A stretch of DNA of 64,000 bases from assembly GCF_036588685.1 (NCBI RefSeq), contig NC_086379.1, positions 76,725,727-76,789,726 on the forward strand. Reading direction: 5' to 3'. The notes below the pieces were generated by a model, which was not told where the DNA came from, searched no databases, and saw nothing but the letters and a program-made list of their open reading frames with translations. Source of the DNA: Mytilus trossulus. Taxonomy: Eukaryota; Mollusca; Bivalvia; Mytilida; Mytilidae. This document shows positions 22,901 through 33,330 of this stretch, one piece after another. A program made the translations under genes and the position numbers. Each line of letters opens with the position of its first letter. The stretch's first letter is position 1.

Positions 22901-25900
22901 ACAACTGTCATATTCATGACTTAGGAACAGGCATTTCCTTCTGTAGAAAATTGCCGTTTAAACCTGCCTTTATAGCTAGCTTAACCTCTCACTAGGATAA
23001 CAGTCTCATTGAATTCAATTAAATTGACAACACTGTGTCAGAAAAACAAGAAAACATTATAGGTTAAAAGTTAAAACATAAAAAATTGGGAAATTACAGA
23101 TTTCAAAGCATGTGTGCAAGTTTAATTGTTTAATCTTACGAATAATTCAATTCATAAAACATAATTGACCAATCAGAATGTTAGAATTTGTAATATCATG
23201 AGTATTATACTCTTCCAATCTACAAAAATCATCTTCAATAACCATTGGCGGATCCAGGGGGGAAGGTTCCGGGGATCGGAACTCCCCTTTTTTTGACCGA
23301 TCAATGTATTTGAATGGGGACATATAGCTGGAACCCTCCTTTATCCTGGGTTGGGAACCCCTCCTTTTTAAAATGTCTGGATCCGCCCCTGTTAACAGTT
23401 ATATGTGTATCTTTTACAGGTACCCTCAATCAATGTTGTCCAAATTGACCTTCAAGAATGGGATAAAACAAGGGAGACAATTGCCAAAATAGGACCAGTT
23501 GATTTACTCATCAATAATGCTGGTGTAGCAAAGTTGGCGAAGTTTACAGAAATGAAAAAAGAAGATCTGGATTAGTGAGCCTCAGCATTATGATTTTTTT
23601 TACTGTATGGTCTGTTTGCCACTTTGAAAAAAAAGCAGATTTTGAAATAAAAAAAGGGGAAAAAATACAATGGGGCAAACAATTTACCAGGTATTGAAAA
23701 AAGACATAAATCAGCATTGATAATAGAAAAAAATGACAACATTGAAACAATAGTCCACAAAGCACTGAAATAGAATGTAAGACAAGACAACATGTACTCC
23801 ATCAAAATCTCATGTGCATACTGTTAGAATGTTGAGCATTTCCTGCCCACCAGTGGCAGCCATGTGTTTCCCAATGACATAACAATTCTCATGAAAATGT
23901 AGTGAAAAGTTGATAGCAGTTTGCTGGTATTTAGGAAGAAACATGTATTTTGTTCATATTTCATACATTTGTACATACTTATACTTAAAGAACAGTTATA
24001 TTTAATTATTTGATCATATTTTACAGTGTGATGGATGTGAATTTCAATGCTGTTTTCAATGTATCACAGGTGAGTGTTTTTGAATTTTTTAAGGACTTTT
24101 TGTATGAATAAACTCCTGCTTATCTGATCAAAACTTTTTAGCTCACCTGCAACCCACCCCTCCCCCTTTGAGCACTGTTATGATGGAGTATAACAACTGT
24201 TTTATTGGTTTAGAAATAACACTGTCTTTCAGAGATAAAAAAAAAAAAGCTGTAAAGGAAGTAATCATTAAACACTGCAGATTGTCATCCTTAAATTTAT
24301 TTATGACTACATGTTTTCTAAATTATGATTTTGAAAAATAACCTATACGGTTTCAGAAATTGTCTTTCTTATAACCAAGGTACCATTCTATTCTGTAGGT
24401 AGTAGCCAAAGCAATGGTTGAGAGAGGAGAAGGAGGAAGCATAGTTAACATATCGAGTGCTGCCTCACAAGATGCGTTGATGGATCATGCTGCTTACTGT
24501 CCAAGTAAAGCAGCTGTTGATATGCTTACTAAATGTATGGCCTTGGAACTTGGGCCTCATAAAGTAATCTTTGTTATAAATGTGTTTTTGAAAATTTTGT
24601 TATTACTGGATGTAGTCTGCATTCTGTGCAGTTATTCATTCTTTAATTCCTGATCATGTTTACCGATCTTCTTATGGTCAGATTCTCACCTAATTTTCTA
24701 TGATGTTATTTTTGAAATTGTTGAATGTAACAGTATTTGGTGTCATACTTGTCAAATAGTATCAATAATAAGTTTACAGATGTGATGTTTTATTTCTAAG
24801 AAATGGCTTTTTTAAATTTTAAAATTTTTGTATTTAATGGTAAGCTATCGCATTATTTCAAGTGTACTTTTGTCTGTTAATTTTCGTTAATGTTTTTTCT
24901 TCATCTGTTAAGGCTCAAACATATAATACTTTTTGTCATAACAATTATACTGTCTATCACAAAAGTTTGTGAATGTCAAAAATATCCTAAAATATCTTTT
25001 ATTGATATCAATAGACCACTTTCGAGTTCATCCATCACTGGAAAAAACTCGTCAATTATACGCTCCTTTATCATCGTCATTTGTGAGTTTAGGGGCGCCG
25101 TCACTTCCTTCCAATGTTGAGCGAGTGGTTGGAAAACTATAATTCTATATTGTACGAATTATTCGGCAAATTGAATTCTCAAAATTGACAATCAACACTG
25201 CTGTCATTAGGGAAATGTCAGTAAGTACCTACAGAGCAACCATTATTTCTAGTTTATCCTGCACAAAGACGATCACTAAGACGCTTGATGAACGTAAATA
25301 GTGCAGGGATACAGGCGATCCCCTCTATCTGGTATATGACGTCATAAATGCGTGTATAATTGACGATTTTTTGCCGGTGACGGATGAACTCAAAAGTGGT
25401 CTATTGATTTTGAATCCAAAAACACCAACTGATGTTATATAAACTTTTTCTACTTTCTTTTTAGATCCGAGTTAATAGTGTTAATCCAACAGTAACATGG
25501 ACAGATATGGCAAAAATGAACTGGAGTGACCCTGCAAAAAGTGAACCAATGCGGGCTAGGATACCTTTAGGCAAATTCATAGGTAAACATTTAATTCTTT
25601 TTGAAGACTGATCAAATTTAAACAATCTGTTTTTAATCTTTTGGAAACTCAGTACACTTGATTCATATCTACTCCATGACTAGAAAACACTCTTGAAACA
25701 TATACTTATACATGACTTTAACTTAAGTGTTATGAGCAAACTGGATCCTAGGATTTTTGAAATGATGAATTTGTCAAAGTGATTGTGGCTTGAAGTTGTA
25801 AAAGCATTTTGTATATTTTGCTTATAATGCCCTACCTACAGAAATGTGGTAATTTGATCTTTCAAGATATTTATCTCTGTCCAAACTAAGATATTATTCT

Positions 25901-26135
25901 AATTAAAATATTCACCCTTCTACTCTAAATAATTAGGTAGTTTTCATGTGACAGTTGCACAACAAATGCACTTAAATGAAGTTTAAAAAATGATCTTATG
26001 TTAATCAGAAGTAAACCTTTCTTTTTTTCAGGGGTTGAAGATGTAGTGAACAGTGTAATTTTCCTTCTAAGTAATAAGAGTGCAATGACAACTGGGGAAT
26101 GTGTTAGAATAGATGGAGGCTTGGGAGTACACTGA
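16910..26135 (+). CDS. DCXR: L-xylulose reductase / dicarbonyl reductase, 244 aa, seven exons
   Basis: Exons: 16910-16961, 21103-21200, 23420-23574, 24027-24069, 24399-24563, 25465-25582, 26032-26135. All introns are GT/AG, phases agree, and the product is 244 aa, the length of human DCXR. The enzyme reduces L-xylulose to xylitol with NADPH in the uronate cycle and also reduces diacetyl-type dicarbonyls. It is a short-chain dehydrogenase: TGAGKGIG at 13-20 binds NADPH, NNAG is at 82-85, and the catalytic tetrad is N107, S136, Y149, K153, the same numbering I recall for the human enzyme. Other family signatures are [31 protein letters not shown] and RVNSVNPTV. The start has a good context (AGGATGG). 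The C-terminus ends GVH. Introns are loaded with repeats (a Penelope-like copy in intron 1, MITEs in introns 2 and 5). AATAAA occurs at 26149, only 14 nt past the stop, so a more distal signal is likely used. Confidence 0.95.
17774..19290 (+). mobile_element. Penelope-like retroelement, 5'-truncated, frameshifted copy
   Basis: It starts abruptly at about 17774 inside the reverse transcriptase. It shows [20 protein letters not shown] near 17815-17875 and YLDDISAL (catalytic YLDD) near 17995. Against the minus-strand copy at 53199-54506 it has one extra base near 18345 in the run after CAGGG, which breaks the frame (open part 17864-18379); the remaining frame continues to about 18640. The 3' tail, about 18640-19290, carries GCGCCTGTCCCAAGTCAGGA and ends at CATTTCCATTCTCAATTTTA. 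It lies in intron 1 of DCXR in the same orientation as the gene. Confidence 0.8.
19905..20760 (+). repeat. Tandem repeat, ~160-175-bp unit, about four units
   Basis: Units begin near 19918, 20092, 20251 and 20412 with variants of GGAAGGTTGGGATTGA, then TTAGGGGCC...AAAACAAGCATTT and ACAATAACTTGTGT. A run of about 15 G lies at 20470-20485. No coding frame. In DCXR intron 1. Confidence 0.7.
21628..22095 (+). repeat. Dispersed repeat with GGGGCAT termini and an internal duplication
   Basis: It starts TATGCCCCACCTACAATAGT and ends near GTGGGGCATCCATGTACTTT. A block with GGTTAAAGTTTTTGGTCAA and AGTTTTTGATGAAGCTGAAG occurs twice, about 175 bp apart. No coding frame. In DCXR intron 2. Confidence 0.6.
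22800..23080. repeat. Dispersed repeat family 1 (copy 2)
   Basis: It shares ACTCCAAGAACAATTCAAAA, TGTCAAAATCAAAAGCTTAA and CTGTCATATTCATGACTTAG with the copies at 1235 and 30545. In DCXR intron 2. Confidence 0.6.
23246..23391. mobile_element. Short MITE directly before DCXR exon 3
   Basis: About 145 bp with inverted ends TGGCGGATCCAG and CTGGATCCGCCCC and a partly self-complementary body (CGGAACTCCCC; GGGAACCCCTCC). Its right end is 28 nt upstream of the exon 3 start, so it contributes the sequence just outside the polypyrimidine tract and probably the branch-site area. Confidence 0.65.
25007..25408. mobile_element. MITE of about 400 bp with ~55-bp terminal inverted repeats
   Basis: The left end ATCAATAGACCACTTTCGAG is matched by the right end in inverse (ACTCAAAAGTGGTCTATTGAT region). 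The match runs on with gaps through AACTCGTCAATTATACGC and GCGTGTATAATTGACGATTT. There is no transposase. In DCXR intron 5, ending 56 nt before exon 6. Confidence 0.75.
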
Positions 26136-26659
26136 AATTGAGTACTTGAATAAATGCAAACAGTATTAAAAAGATAATTATATTCCAGAGATAAATATTA
26201 ATTATGACATTGATCGAGTGGTGGAGGAGTAACAGTTAAAGTTACCAATGATTAAGACGGATTTGTCCATCACAAAGGAAGAATAGGGACAGTTATATAC
26301 TTTAGTTATAAAGATTGTAATTTGGTGTTTAAAGTTTAATTCTCTTTGATTTTATGTTAATCAATAATTTAATTGTTAATTTCTCTACACGGTACTTCTT
26401 AGTTATTGGAGAGCAAGTCGATAAAGTAATCATGTCTTATCAATTAAATATTTTAAGCAATTTGATCATGTACATGTATGTATCTTACAAAAGGAAACAA
26501 TTGTTGTGCAGGAACATGACAAGAAAAATAATAAAGAATTATATATAAACTTTGATATTCCTCTTTTTTTAGTTATGTGCACAAAAATAAATCATGTTTT
26601 TAATGTGATATGCAAAATGGCAAATATTCTACTTCTCTGCCAGTGCTGAAAGAAACTCG
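26136..26659. other. DCXR 3' flank
   Basis: No coding block. Includes the presumed 3' UTR of DCXR. Confidence 0.35.
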
Positions 26660-28125
26660 AAACAAGAAGAAATTCGGCACTGCCAATCAGCCAATGTATG
26701 ATACATTGTACTAAAATCACACATTTTGTGTCCTCAGTGCTCTTCAACTTCATTCTTTATTTGGCCTTTTAACTTTTTAGCTCACCTGGCCCGAAGGGCC
26801 AAGTGAGCTTTTCCCATCACTTTGCGTCCGTCGTCCGTCGTCTGTCGTCGTCCGTCGTCGTTAACTTTTACAAAAATCTTCTCCTCTGAAACTACTGGGC
26901 CAAATCACCCAAACTTGGCCACAATCATCATTGGGGTATCTAGTTTAAAAAATGTGTGGCGTGACCCGGTCATCCAACCAAGATGGCCGCCACGCCTAAA
27001 AATAGAACATAGGGGTAAAATGCAGTTTTTGGCTTATAACTCAAAAACCAAAGCATTTAAAGGAAATCTGACATGGGGTAAAAATGTTTATCAGGTCAAG
27101 ATCTATCTGCCCTGAAATTTTCAGATGAATCGGTTAACCTGTTGTTGGGTTGCTGCCCCTGAATTGGTAATTTTGAGGAAATTTTGCTGTTTTTGGTTAT
27201 TATCTTGAATATTATTATAGATAGAGATAAACTGTAAACAGTAATAATGTTCAGCAAAGTTAGATTTACAAATAAGTCAACATGACCGAAATGGTCAGTT
27301 GACCCCTTTAGGAGTTATTGCCCTTTATAGTCAATTTTTAACCATTTTTCATAAATCTAAGTAATCTTTTACTAAAATCTTCTCCTCTGAAACTACTGAG
27401 CCAAATTAATCCAAACTTGGCCACAATCATCTTTGGGGTATCTAGTTTAAAAATTGTGTGGCGTGACCCAGTCAACCAACCAAGATGGCTGCCATGGCTA
27501 AACATAGAACATAGGGGTAAAATGCAGTTTTTGGCTTATAACTCAAAAACCAAAGCATTTTGAGGAAATTTGACATGGGATAAAAATGTTTATCAGGTCA
27601 ATATCTATCTGCCCTGAAATTTTCAGATGAATTGGACAATCGATTGTTGGCTTGCTGCCCTCCAATTGGTAATTTTTAAAGAAATTTTGCCGTTTTTGGT
27701 TATTATCTTGAATACTATTATAGATAGAGATAAACTGTAAACAGCAATAATGTTCAGCAAAGTAAGATCTACAAATAAGTCAACATGACCTAAATGGTCA
27801 ATTGACCCCTTAAGGAGTTATTGCCCTTTATAGTCAATTTTTAACAATTTTCATTAATTCGGTAAATTTATGTAAATTTTTACCAAATATTTTTCTCTGT
27901 TACTAATGGGCAAGGTTCATTATAGATATAATTGTAAGAAGCAAGAACGTTCAGAAAAGTAAGAACTTCCAACACATCACCATCACCAAAATACAATTTT
28001 GTCATGAATCCATTTGTGTCCTTTAATATGCACATAGACCAAGGTGAGCGACACAGGCTCTTTAGAGCCTCTAGTTTGATTCAAGCTTCACTGATGAGTC
28101 TTTAATATTTGCAAGTGCTATTCGT
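26660..28125 (+). repeat. Dispersed repeat family 2, split by Helentron-like copy B
   Basis: The left part ends with GTGCTCTTCAACTTCATTCT, TTATTTGGCC and TTTTAACTTTTT; the right part resumes near 28078 with GATTCAAGCTTCACTGATGA. The uninterrupted relative at 32040-32405 has TTTAACTTTTTGGATTCGAG in one piece, which identifies the two halves as one interrupted copy. Confidence 0.65.
26778..28077 (+). mobile_element. Helentron-like element, copy B, with two internal units
   Basis: Same 5' hairpin (GCTCACCTGGCCC, GGGCCAAGTGAGC) and 3' end (GGCTCTTTAGAGCCTCTAG) as copy A. The ~500-bp unit occurs twice (starts near 26869 and 27366), followed by a decayed third start near 27875. Inserted in a T run. 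Confidence 0.75.
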
Positions 28126-28628
28126 TTTCTTAAACATCTTACTGGTACAAAATGTATATTCATTTGATTTCCATACAACAATGTATTGCTCAATTAATGG
28201 GAATTACAGGGCGGCCTATGTTGACTTTTGTCTTTACAATGTTATTTTTAAATTTCTGTTTATGGCTTAGGTATATACGTTTTTTTTTTGGTTTGTTTTG
28301 TCATTTCATAGACAGATTGGAACTTGTTCGAAATCTTTCCTGAGGCACTGTCCTATCTAACAACACGTAGCGTTTGTAAGTCTGGTAATTGAAGGGGAGT
28401 GCTCATTCTTGTACTTTTTAAATTTTAATAGTGTTTGCCTTGCTGCAGAAATGCCTGGGAAATGAGCAGAAATTTAATTCAACATAATGAAGGAGTGGTA
28501 AATTGTAAATCTTCCCATTTTGATTTAGTAGTTTCCAAGTCTTTTTAATACATTAAGTTGTACAGATGCGTTTTTTGGTAGATGTTGGAGATGTTTGTGT
28601 TGAAATTAAGTTCAAAATCAATACCTAA

Positions 28629-29790
28629 TTACTTATCGTCTTCATCCCCAGTGGGACATAAGGCCACAACAAGCTGCTTCCACTTTTCTCTGTCCTTAGA
28701 CATGTACTTGGACTCAGGTGTTATCCATTGCTCCTAATTCGGGTGTAACAGTTCTTTGCTAGATTATTCTAGGTCTCCCTGGTTTCCTGTTTGTTTTTTT
28801 GTGTCCAATATAGAGCTGTTTAAGGTGTGCGGTGTTTTGGCATTTTCAGTACATGTCTAAACCATCTAAATCTTCGCTCTTTGATTTCTGCTGGTATGCA
28901 CTTTTTGGCTGATCTTATTTGGCCAGAATATTTTATTGATCTTTCTTAGGCAGCTAGTATGGAATGCATCTACTTATTAAAGGTCAGTAACTAAAACACG
29001 CCAAGTGTTTGAACCATACAGGAGGACAAATTTTACATTTTCACAGTTTGGTTCTTGAACTGTACTGGTTTGATTTCCATGTTGTACGAAGTCTTGCAAA
29101 TGTTGAATGTGCCTTAGCTATTCCCTTTTTTTACATCCTTTCCTGTCCAATTATCTTTATGATGCTTCCAAGGAAAGTGAAATCTTCAACACTGTCTACT
29201 GGCGGATCCTTGATTGTGATTTGTGTTGTATTTCTAGTGTTTATTGACATTATCTTGATCTGGCATTTACGTTGAGACCAGTTTGTTTTGCCTAGTTGTT
29301 AAGTATGTTGGTCTTCTTTTTGAAGTGTTCGCTTGTTGTTGGTAATATGGCAATGTCATTAGCAAACTCGACGTCCTTTAGCTGATTAAACATGGTCCAC
29401 TGTACACATAACTTCTTGTCTAATGTTGTATGTCTCTGTATCCAGTCAATAGCAAATAAAAAAAGGATTGGTGGCAGAATAAATCCCCGACTTATACCAG
29501 ATTTAACTTCAAATGAGTCTGACATAGAGGTATCAAGGATGACACTGCATCCAAATCTGCTATAGAAGACCTTTATTAGCATCAGCATTTTAGATGGAAT
29601 TCGTTATGATTTAACAATTTCCCCAATTTTTTCTCTATGTATACTGTCAAAAACCTGTTTGAAGTCGATGAAATTAATGAAAAGTGGTGTGGGCCATTCT
29701 ATGCATTGCCTAAAGATGTTTTTGAGAGTGGAAATATGGTCAATCTCTAAGCTTTTCAATCACAATTTTATTAATTTTTTTTAGAGGAAG
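28629..29790 (-). mobile_element. LINE remnant with reverse-transcriptase segments, minus strand
   Basis: Reading 5' to 3' on the minus strand: PTPLFINFIDFKQVFDSIHR (near 29640-29700; the F.DF..AFDS.HR motif), then the open piece 29588-29292 with SGISRGFILPPILFLFAIDW, and VEFANDIAIL, where the catalytic DD of F.DDI has become ND. The frame ends in VVALCPTGDEDDK and a stop at 28629. Frame breaks and the catalytic substitution show that it is inactive. 5'-truncated, as is usual for LINEs. Confidence 0.7.
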
Positions 29791-30544
29791 TTTGCAAAAT
29801 ACTAATTAGTAACTAGGGACGGAATGTAATGTTATCCCTCTGCATTTTTCACAGTTGAGTAGATTTGCTTCATGATGACAAGGGCAAAATTGTGTATCGT
29901 CAGGCCAAGGTCTGTTTCATATGAAATTTTCAGAAAACAGATTATTCGTAGAGGAAATTGACATGAACAATTAAGGCTACAAATACGTTTTACATTGTAA
30001 AAATCGTAAATTTCATTTAAACTTTGATAGTGGATAGTTCTCCCAATAGCAATCATACAACATCTCCTTATTTACATGAGGATCTACAAAAATTGTATTT
30101 TAATAGTTTACAAATAAACAAGCATGACTGATTGTAATAAAAGTAATATGAATATATCAATGACATTTTTATTATTAGGTAAGCAATTCAGGAATCTCGT
30201 GAGCCTTCTTTGTTTCTTTTGACCATGGCGTTGTCTGTTTTTCTTTGACTTTGACTTTAAGATATTCATGAAAAAATAGACGAATGGATATTAGTTTTGG
30301 ATGATCACTGGTTGATTATTCATTCATACCAAAACTCGTCTTATATACCATCAAAGGCTCATAATTTATTTCATCTTCACAAGACACATCGATACAGCTC
30401 CAATCAGTTTGCAGGTCAAATAAAACGTGAATTTGAAGAGCATTTACACTTGAGAATTAACAAAGGTTGTGTCAAATACATATACATTATATACAAGTAA
30501 GGAGATGTAATATGACTTCCAATGAGACAACTGTGCACTAAAGT
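29791..30544. other. No gene seen
   Basis: The short open frame 30297-30500 has no domain or splice support. The segment near 30495-30540 (CCAATGAGACAACTGTGCAC) resembles repeat family 4 described at 59015. Confidence 0.4.
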
Positions 30545-30925
30545 TCAAGTGAAGTGGATGTAAAAAGTAAAATAGCTAACTCCAAGGAAAATTCAAAACG
30601 AAAATTCCCTTAACATATGTCAAAATCAAAAGCTCAAACACATTAAACTAATGGAAAACAACTGTGACAGGGTCATATTGATGTAGGCAAATATGACAGA
30701 CATGAACCAATGACTAAAGTAAAATCACAAAAATACTGAACTCCGAGGACAATTAAAACCGGGAAGTCCCTATTCAAATGGCAAAATCAAAAGCTCAAAC
30801 ACATCAAAAGACTGGACAATAACTGTCATATTTCTGACTTGGTTCAGGCATTCTCGTAAAAAAGTAGAAAATAGCGAATTAAACCTAGTTTTAATGCTAG
30901 CTTATCCTCTCACTTGTATCCCAGT
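30545..30925. repeat. Dispersed repeat family 1 (copy 3, internally duplicated)
   Basis: The block AACTCC(A/G)AGGA, AATTCAAAACGAAAATTCCC and CAAAATCAAAAGCTCAAACA occurs twice, with a ~175-bp period, followed by TGACTTGGTTCAGGCATTCT. Confidence 0.65.
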
Positions 30926-32039
30926 CGCACTTGTATGAGAACCAATGAACTACAGGATACTGGATTTGGAAATGGACGTACAGAATGTGGCGGGGTTTGA
31001 TATTTTTGTAGGCGCCAACCCTCTCCTAACATGGGACTGTGGTGTAACAGTATAACATTCATACAAACTATCAAACAGTTGAAAAGTGGTTTACTCATTA
31101 GATCGATACAAAGCTTGAAAAAAAACCAATAACCCTACAAAAAACACAGACCGGACGTGATAAGGAGTTTTTACAAACAAAAAAAATACACATAATAACG
31201 ATCCGAGAGTTTTAACACTTACTGACTGACAGTTCAACGACAACTAATAAATAAATCATGTAACTATAATTAAATATCCTAGTCATTTCACTGAAGTACC
31301 TGTTAACCTTTGTTTCACTTTCTATGTTGATATTCTCGTGATGTTTAAATTCCTTTTGACTGCTGGACATGACTAATACATGCGTAATCAATTTCTAGGT
31401 AAATACGGACTTTCCGTTTTGAAATTTCCTCTTTTTTTGGAATTAAAGGTCAAATGAGTACGGATCAAATGAGGTCTAATTATTTACTTGCAAGTGAATA
31501 CTTAATCCCCGATTTTTCTTTTCATGATTTGAAAGTATTGAACCAAATTGGCAGCGATTTATTAATTCATTTTAAATTAATGATTGAAATAAACAACATC
31601 ATATTTTATATTTATTTCATATTAGGTAGCTAGTGCCCCTTTAACGAATAAAAGTCTTCTTTGTTTTAACCATGCGATGTTTTAATAACAGCAGTGAATA
31701 TATGAAGGTCTCATAGGCACTTTTCTCTGAAAAATATACCTATATACCTTAATTAAATGATATACCGTAGTTTTTTTACAGAGATAATTAAGTGCTTGTG
31801 AACTTCAGTAAGATGTAAGCAAACAACATCTCCCAATATATCTACTAACAACTGTAATTCATCAAAACTAGTCAACAGTTGTTTATTTACAATTGGATGG
31901 ATATATTTCGTATGATGACAATTCTTTGATTGTTTACAATTGGATGGATATTTTTCGTATGATGATACTTCTTTGATTATTTACATTTTTGGGGAGCAAA
32001 TTTCATTACCGTTAAAAAGAGAGTTTGAGCACCTTTAGT
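30926..32039. other. No gene seen
   Basis: AT-rich. Near 31880-31975 a 50-60-bp segment (CAATTGGATGGATAT) occurs twice in tandem. Confidence 0.4.
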
Positions 32040-32405
32040 AAATTTGTAAATTTTGTTTACACCCACTGGGTCAATGCCACTGCTGGTGGAGATTTTTTCC
32101 CCCGAGGGTATCACCAGCCTAGAAGTCGGCACTTTTGTGCTGACATGAATTATCATCGATATGGTTATATTTGTGAATTTTGAAATTCTAAGGGTTCCTA
32201 CCTCAGGCATAGAATACCTTAGCTGTATTTGGCAAAACTTTGAGGAACTTTGGTCCGTACTGCTCTTCAACTTCGTACTTTATTTGGCTCATTTAACTTT
32301 TTGGATTCGAGCGTCATGAGCACTGATGATCGAGTCTTTTGTAGACGAAAAGCGCGTCTGGCGTATATACAAAATTTAGTACTGGTATCTATGATGAGTT
32401 TATTT
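32040..32405 (+). repeat. Dispersed repeat family 2, full copy
   Basis: It contains CACCCACTGGGTCAATGCCA, CTGCTGGTGGA, CCGAGGGTATCACCAGCC, then CTTAGCTGTATTTGGCAAAA, CTGCTCTTCAACTTCG and GACGAAAAGCGCGTCTGGCG. The same blocks in the same order occur at 36380-36735, and partial copies at 35885-36035 and 26660-26777. Confidence 0.75.
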
Positions 32406-32499
32406 GACCAAGAATAATTGTTTGAAGGTGTTGCCGAACTGTTGATTTTAAAGATGTACTTATTGTGAAAAATTCGTAAGGGTTCCTCGGAACCCAGTG

Positions 32500-33330
32500 T
32501 CTCGCCTACTTTTGCTGTAACTCCCAGGCTCAACAAAAATGAGGAAAATAATCAATAAAAATATTCCTCTTGATACTATCTTTTGATTGTAAGAACCTTC
32601 TGTCAAAGTTTGGTAAAATTTTCAGGATAGTTTATGAATCGAATAAATGTTTTAAAAACTTTAACTGCAGACTGTATGTAATGTTAACTGGAAGAAAAAC
32701 TAAGTCCATTTTATTTTATAAGTAACATAACGAACCACAGGTACCAAATATTAACAAATTTTCCTTTCTAGATACTAGCTTTTGATCATAATCAAGCTTC
32801 CGTCCAAGTTTAAAATAGTATAAGAAAGTTATTATTATTTTTTTTAAATTTAACCACAGAGTGAACGTGTTGTTTCCTGGGAGAAAACATCAGTTCATTT
32901 AAAAGTATAATACAGAAAAAGTGGATTTATTTTTTTTACAAAATTTACTTCTGGATACTATCTTATGATCATAAACAAGCTTCTGTCCAAGTTTGGTACA
33001 AATCCAGGATAGTTAAAGAAAGTTATTAAAATATTAAAAACTTTAACCACAGAGTGAATGTTACGTTTCCCCGCAGAAAAACTAAGTCCATTTATAAGTA
33101 AAAAACAGAAAAAAATGGAATATAATTTTTTCAAATTTTACTTCTGGACACTATCTTATGATCATAAACAAGCTTCTGTTAAAGTTTGGTAGAAATCCAG
33201 TATAGTTTTAGAAAGTAATTAAATTTTCAAAAACTTTTACCACAGATCGAGTGAATATTTGTGGACGCCGCCGACGGAATGTAGGATCGCTTAGTCTCGC
33301 TTTTTCGACTAAAGTCGAAGGCTCGACAAT
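32500..33330 (+). repeat. Tandem repeat of ~170-180-bp units inside a short element
   Basis: About four units with ACTATCTT(A/T)TGATCATAAA, CAAGCTTCTGTCCAAGTTTG and TTTAACCACAGAGTGAA (near 32580, 32775, 32955 and 33150). Flanked by GTCTCGCC at the left and GACGCCGCCGACGGAATGTA...GTCTCGCTTTTTCGAC at the right, with a small TTTCGACTAAAGTCGAA hairpin. No coding frame. Confidence 0.65.

Noticed and set aside
26822-27115. Open frame in the Helentron-like copy B
   Set aside because: It is within a dispersed repeat, is not kept in the sister copies, and has no recognisable domain.
28152-28343. Hydrophobic open frame as a small membrane protein
   Set aside because: No splice, promoter or homology support; AT-rich DNA readily yields hydrophobic frames.
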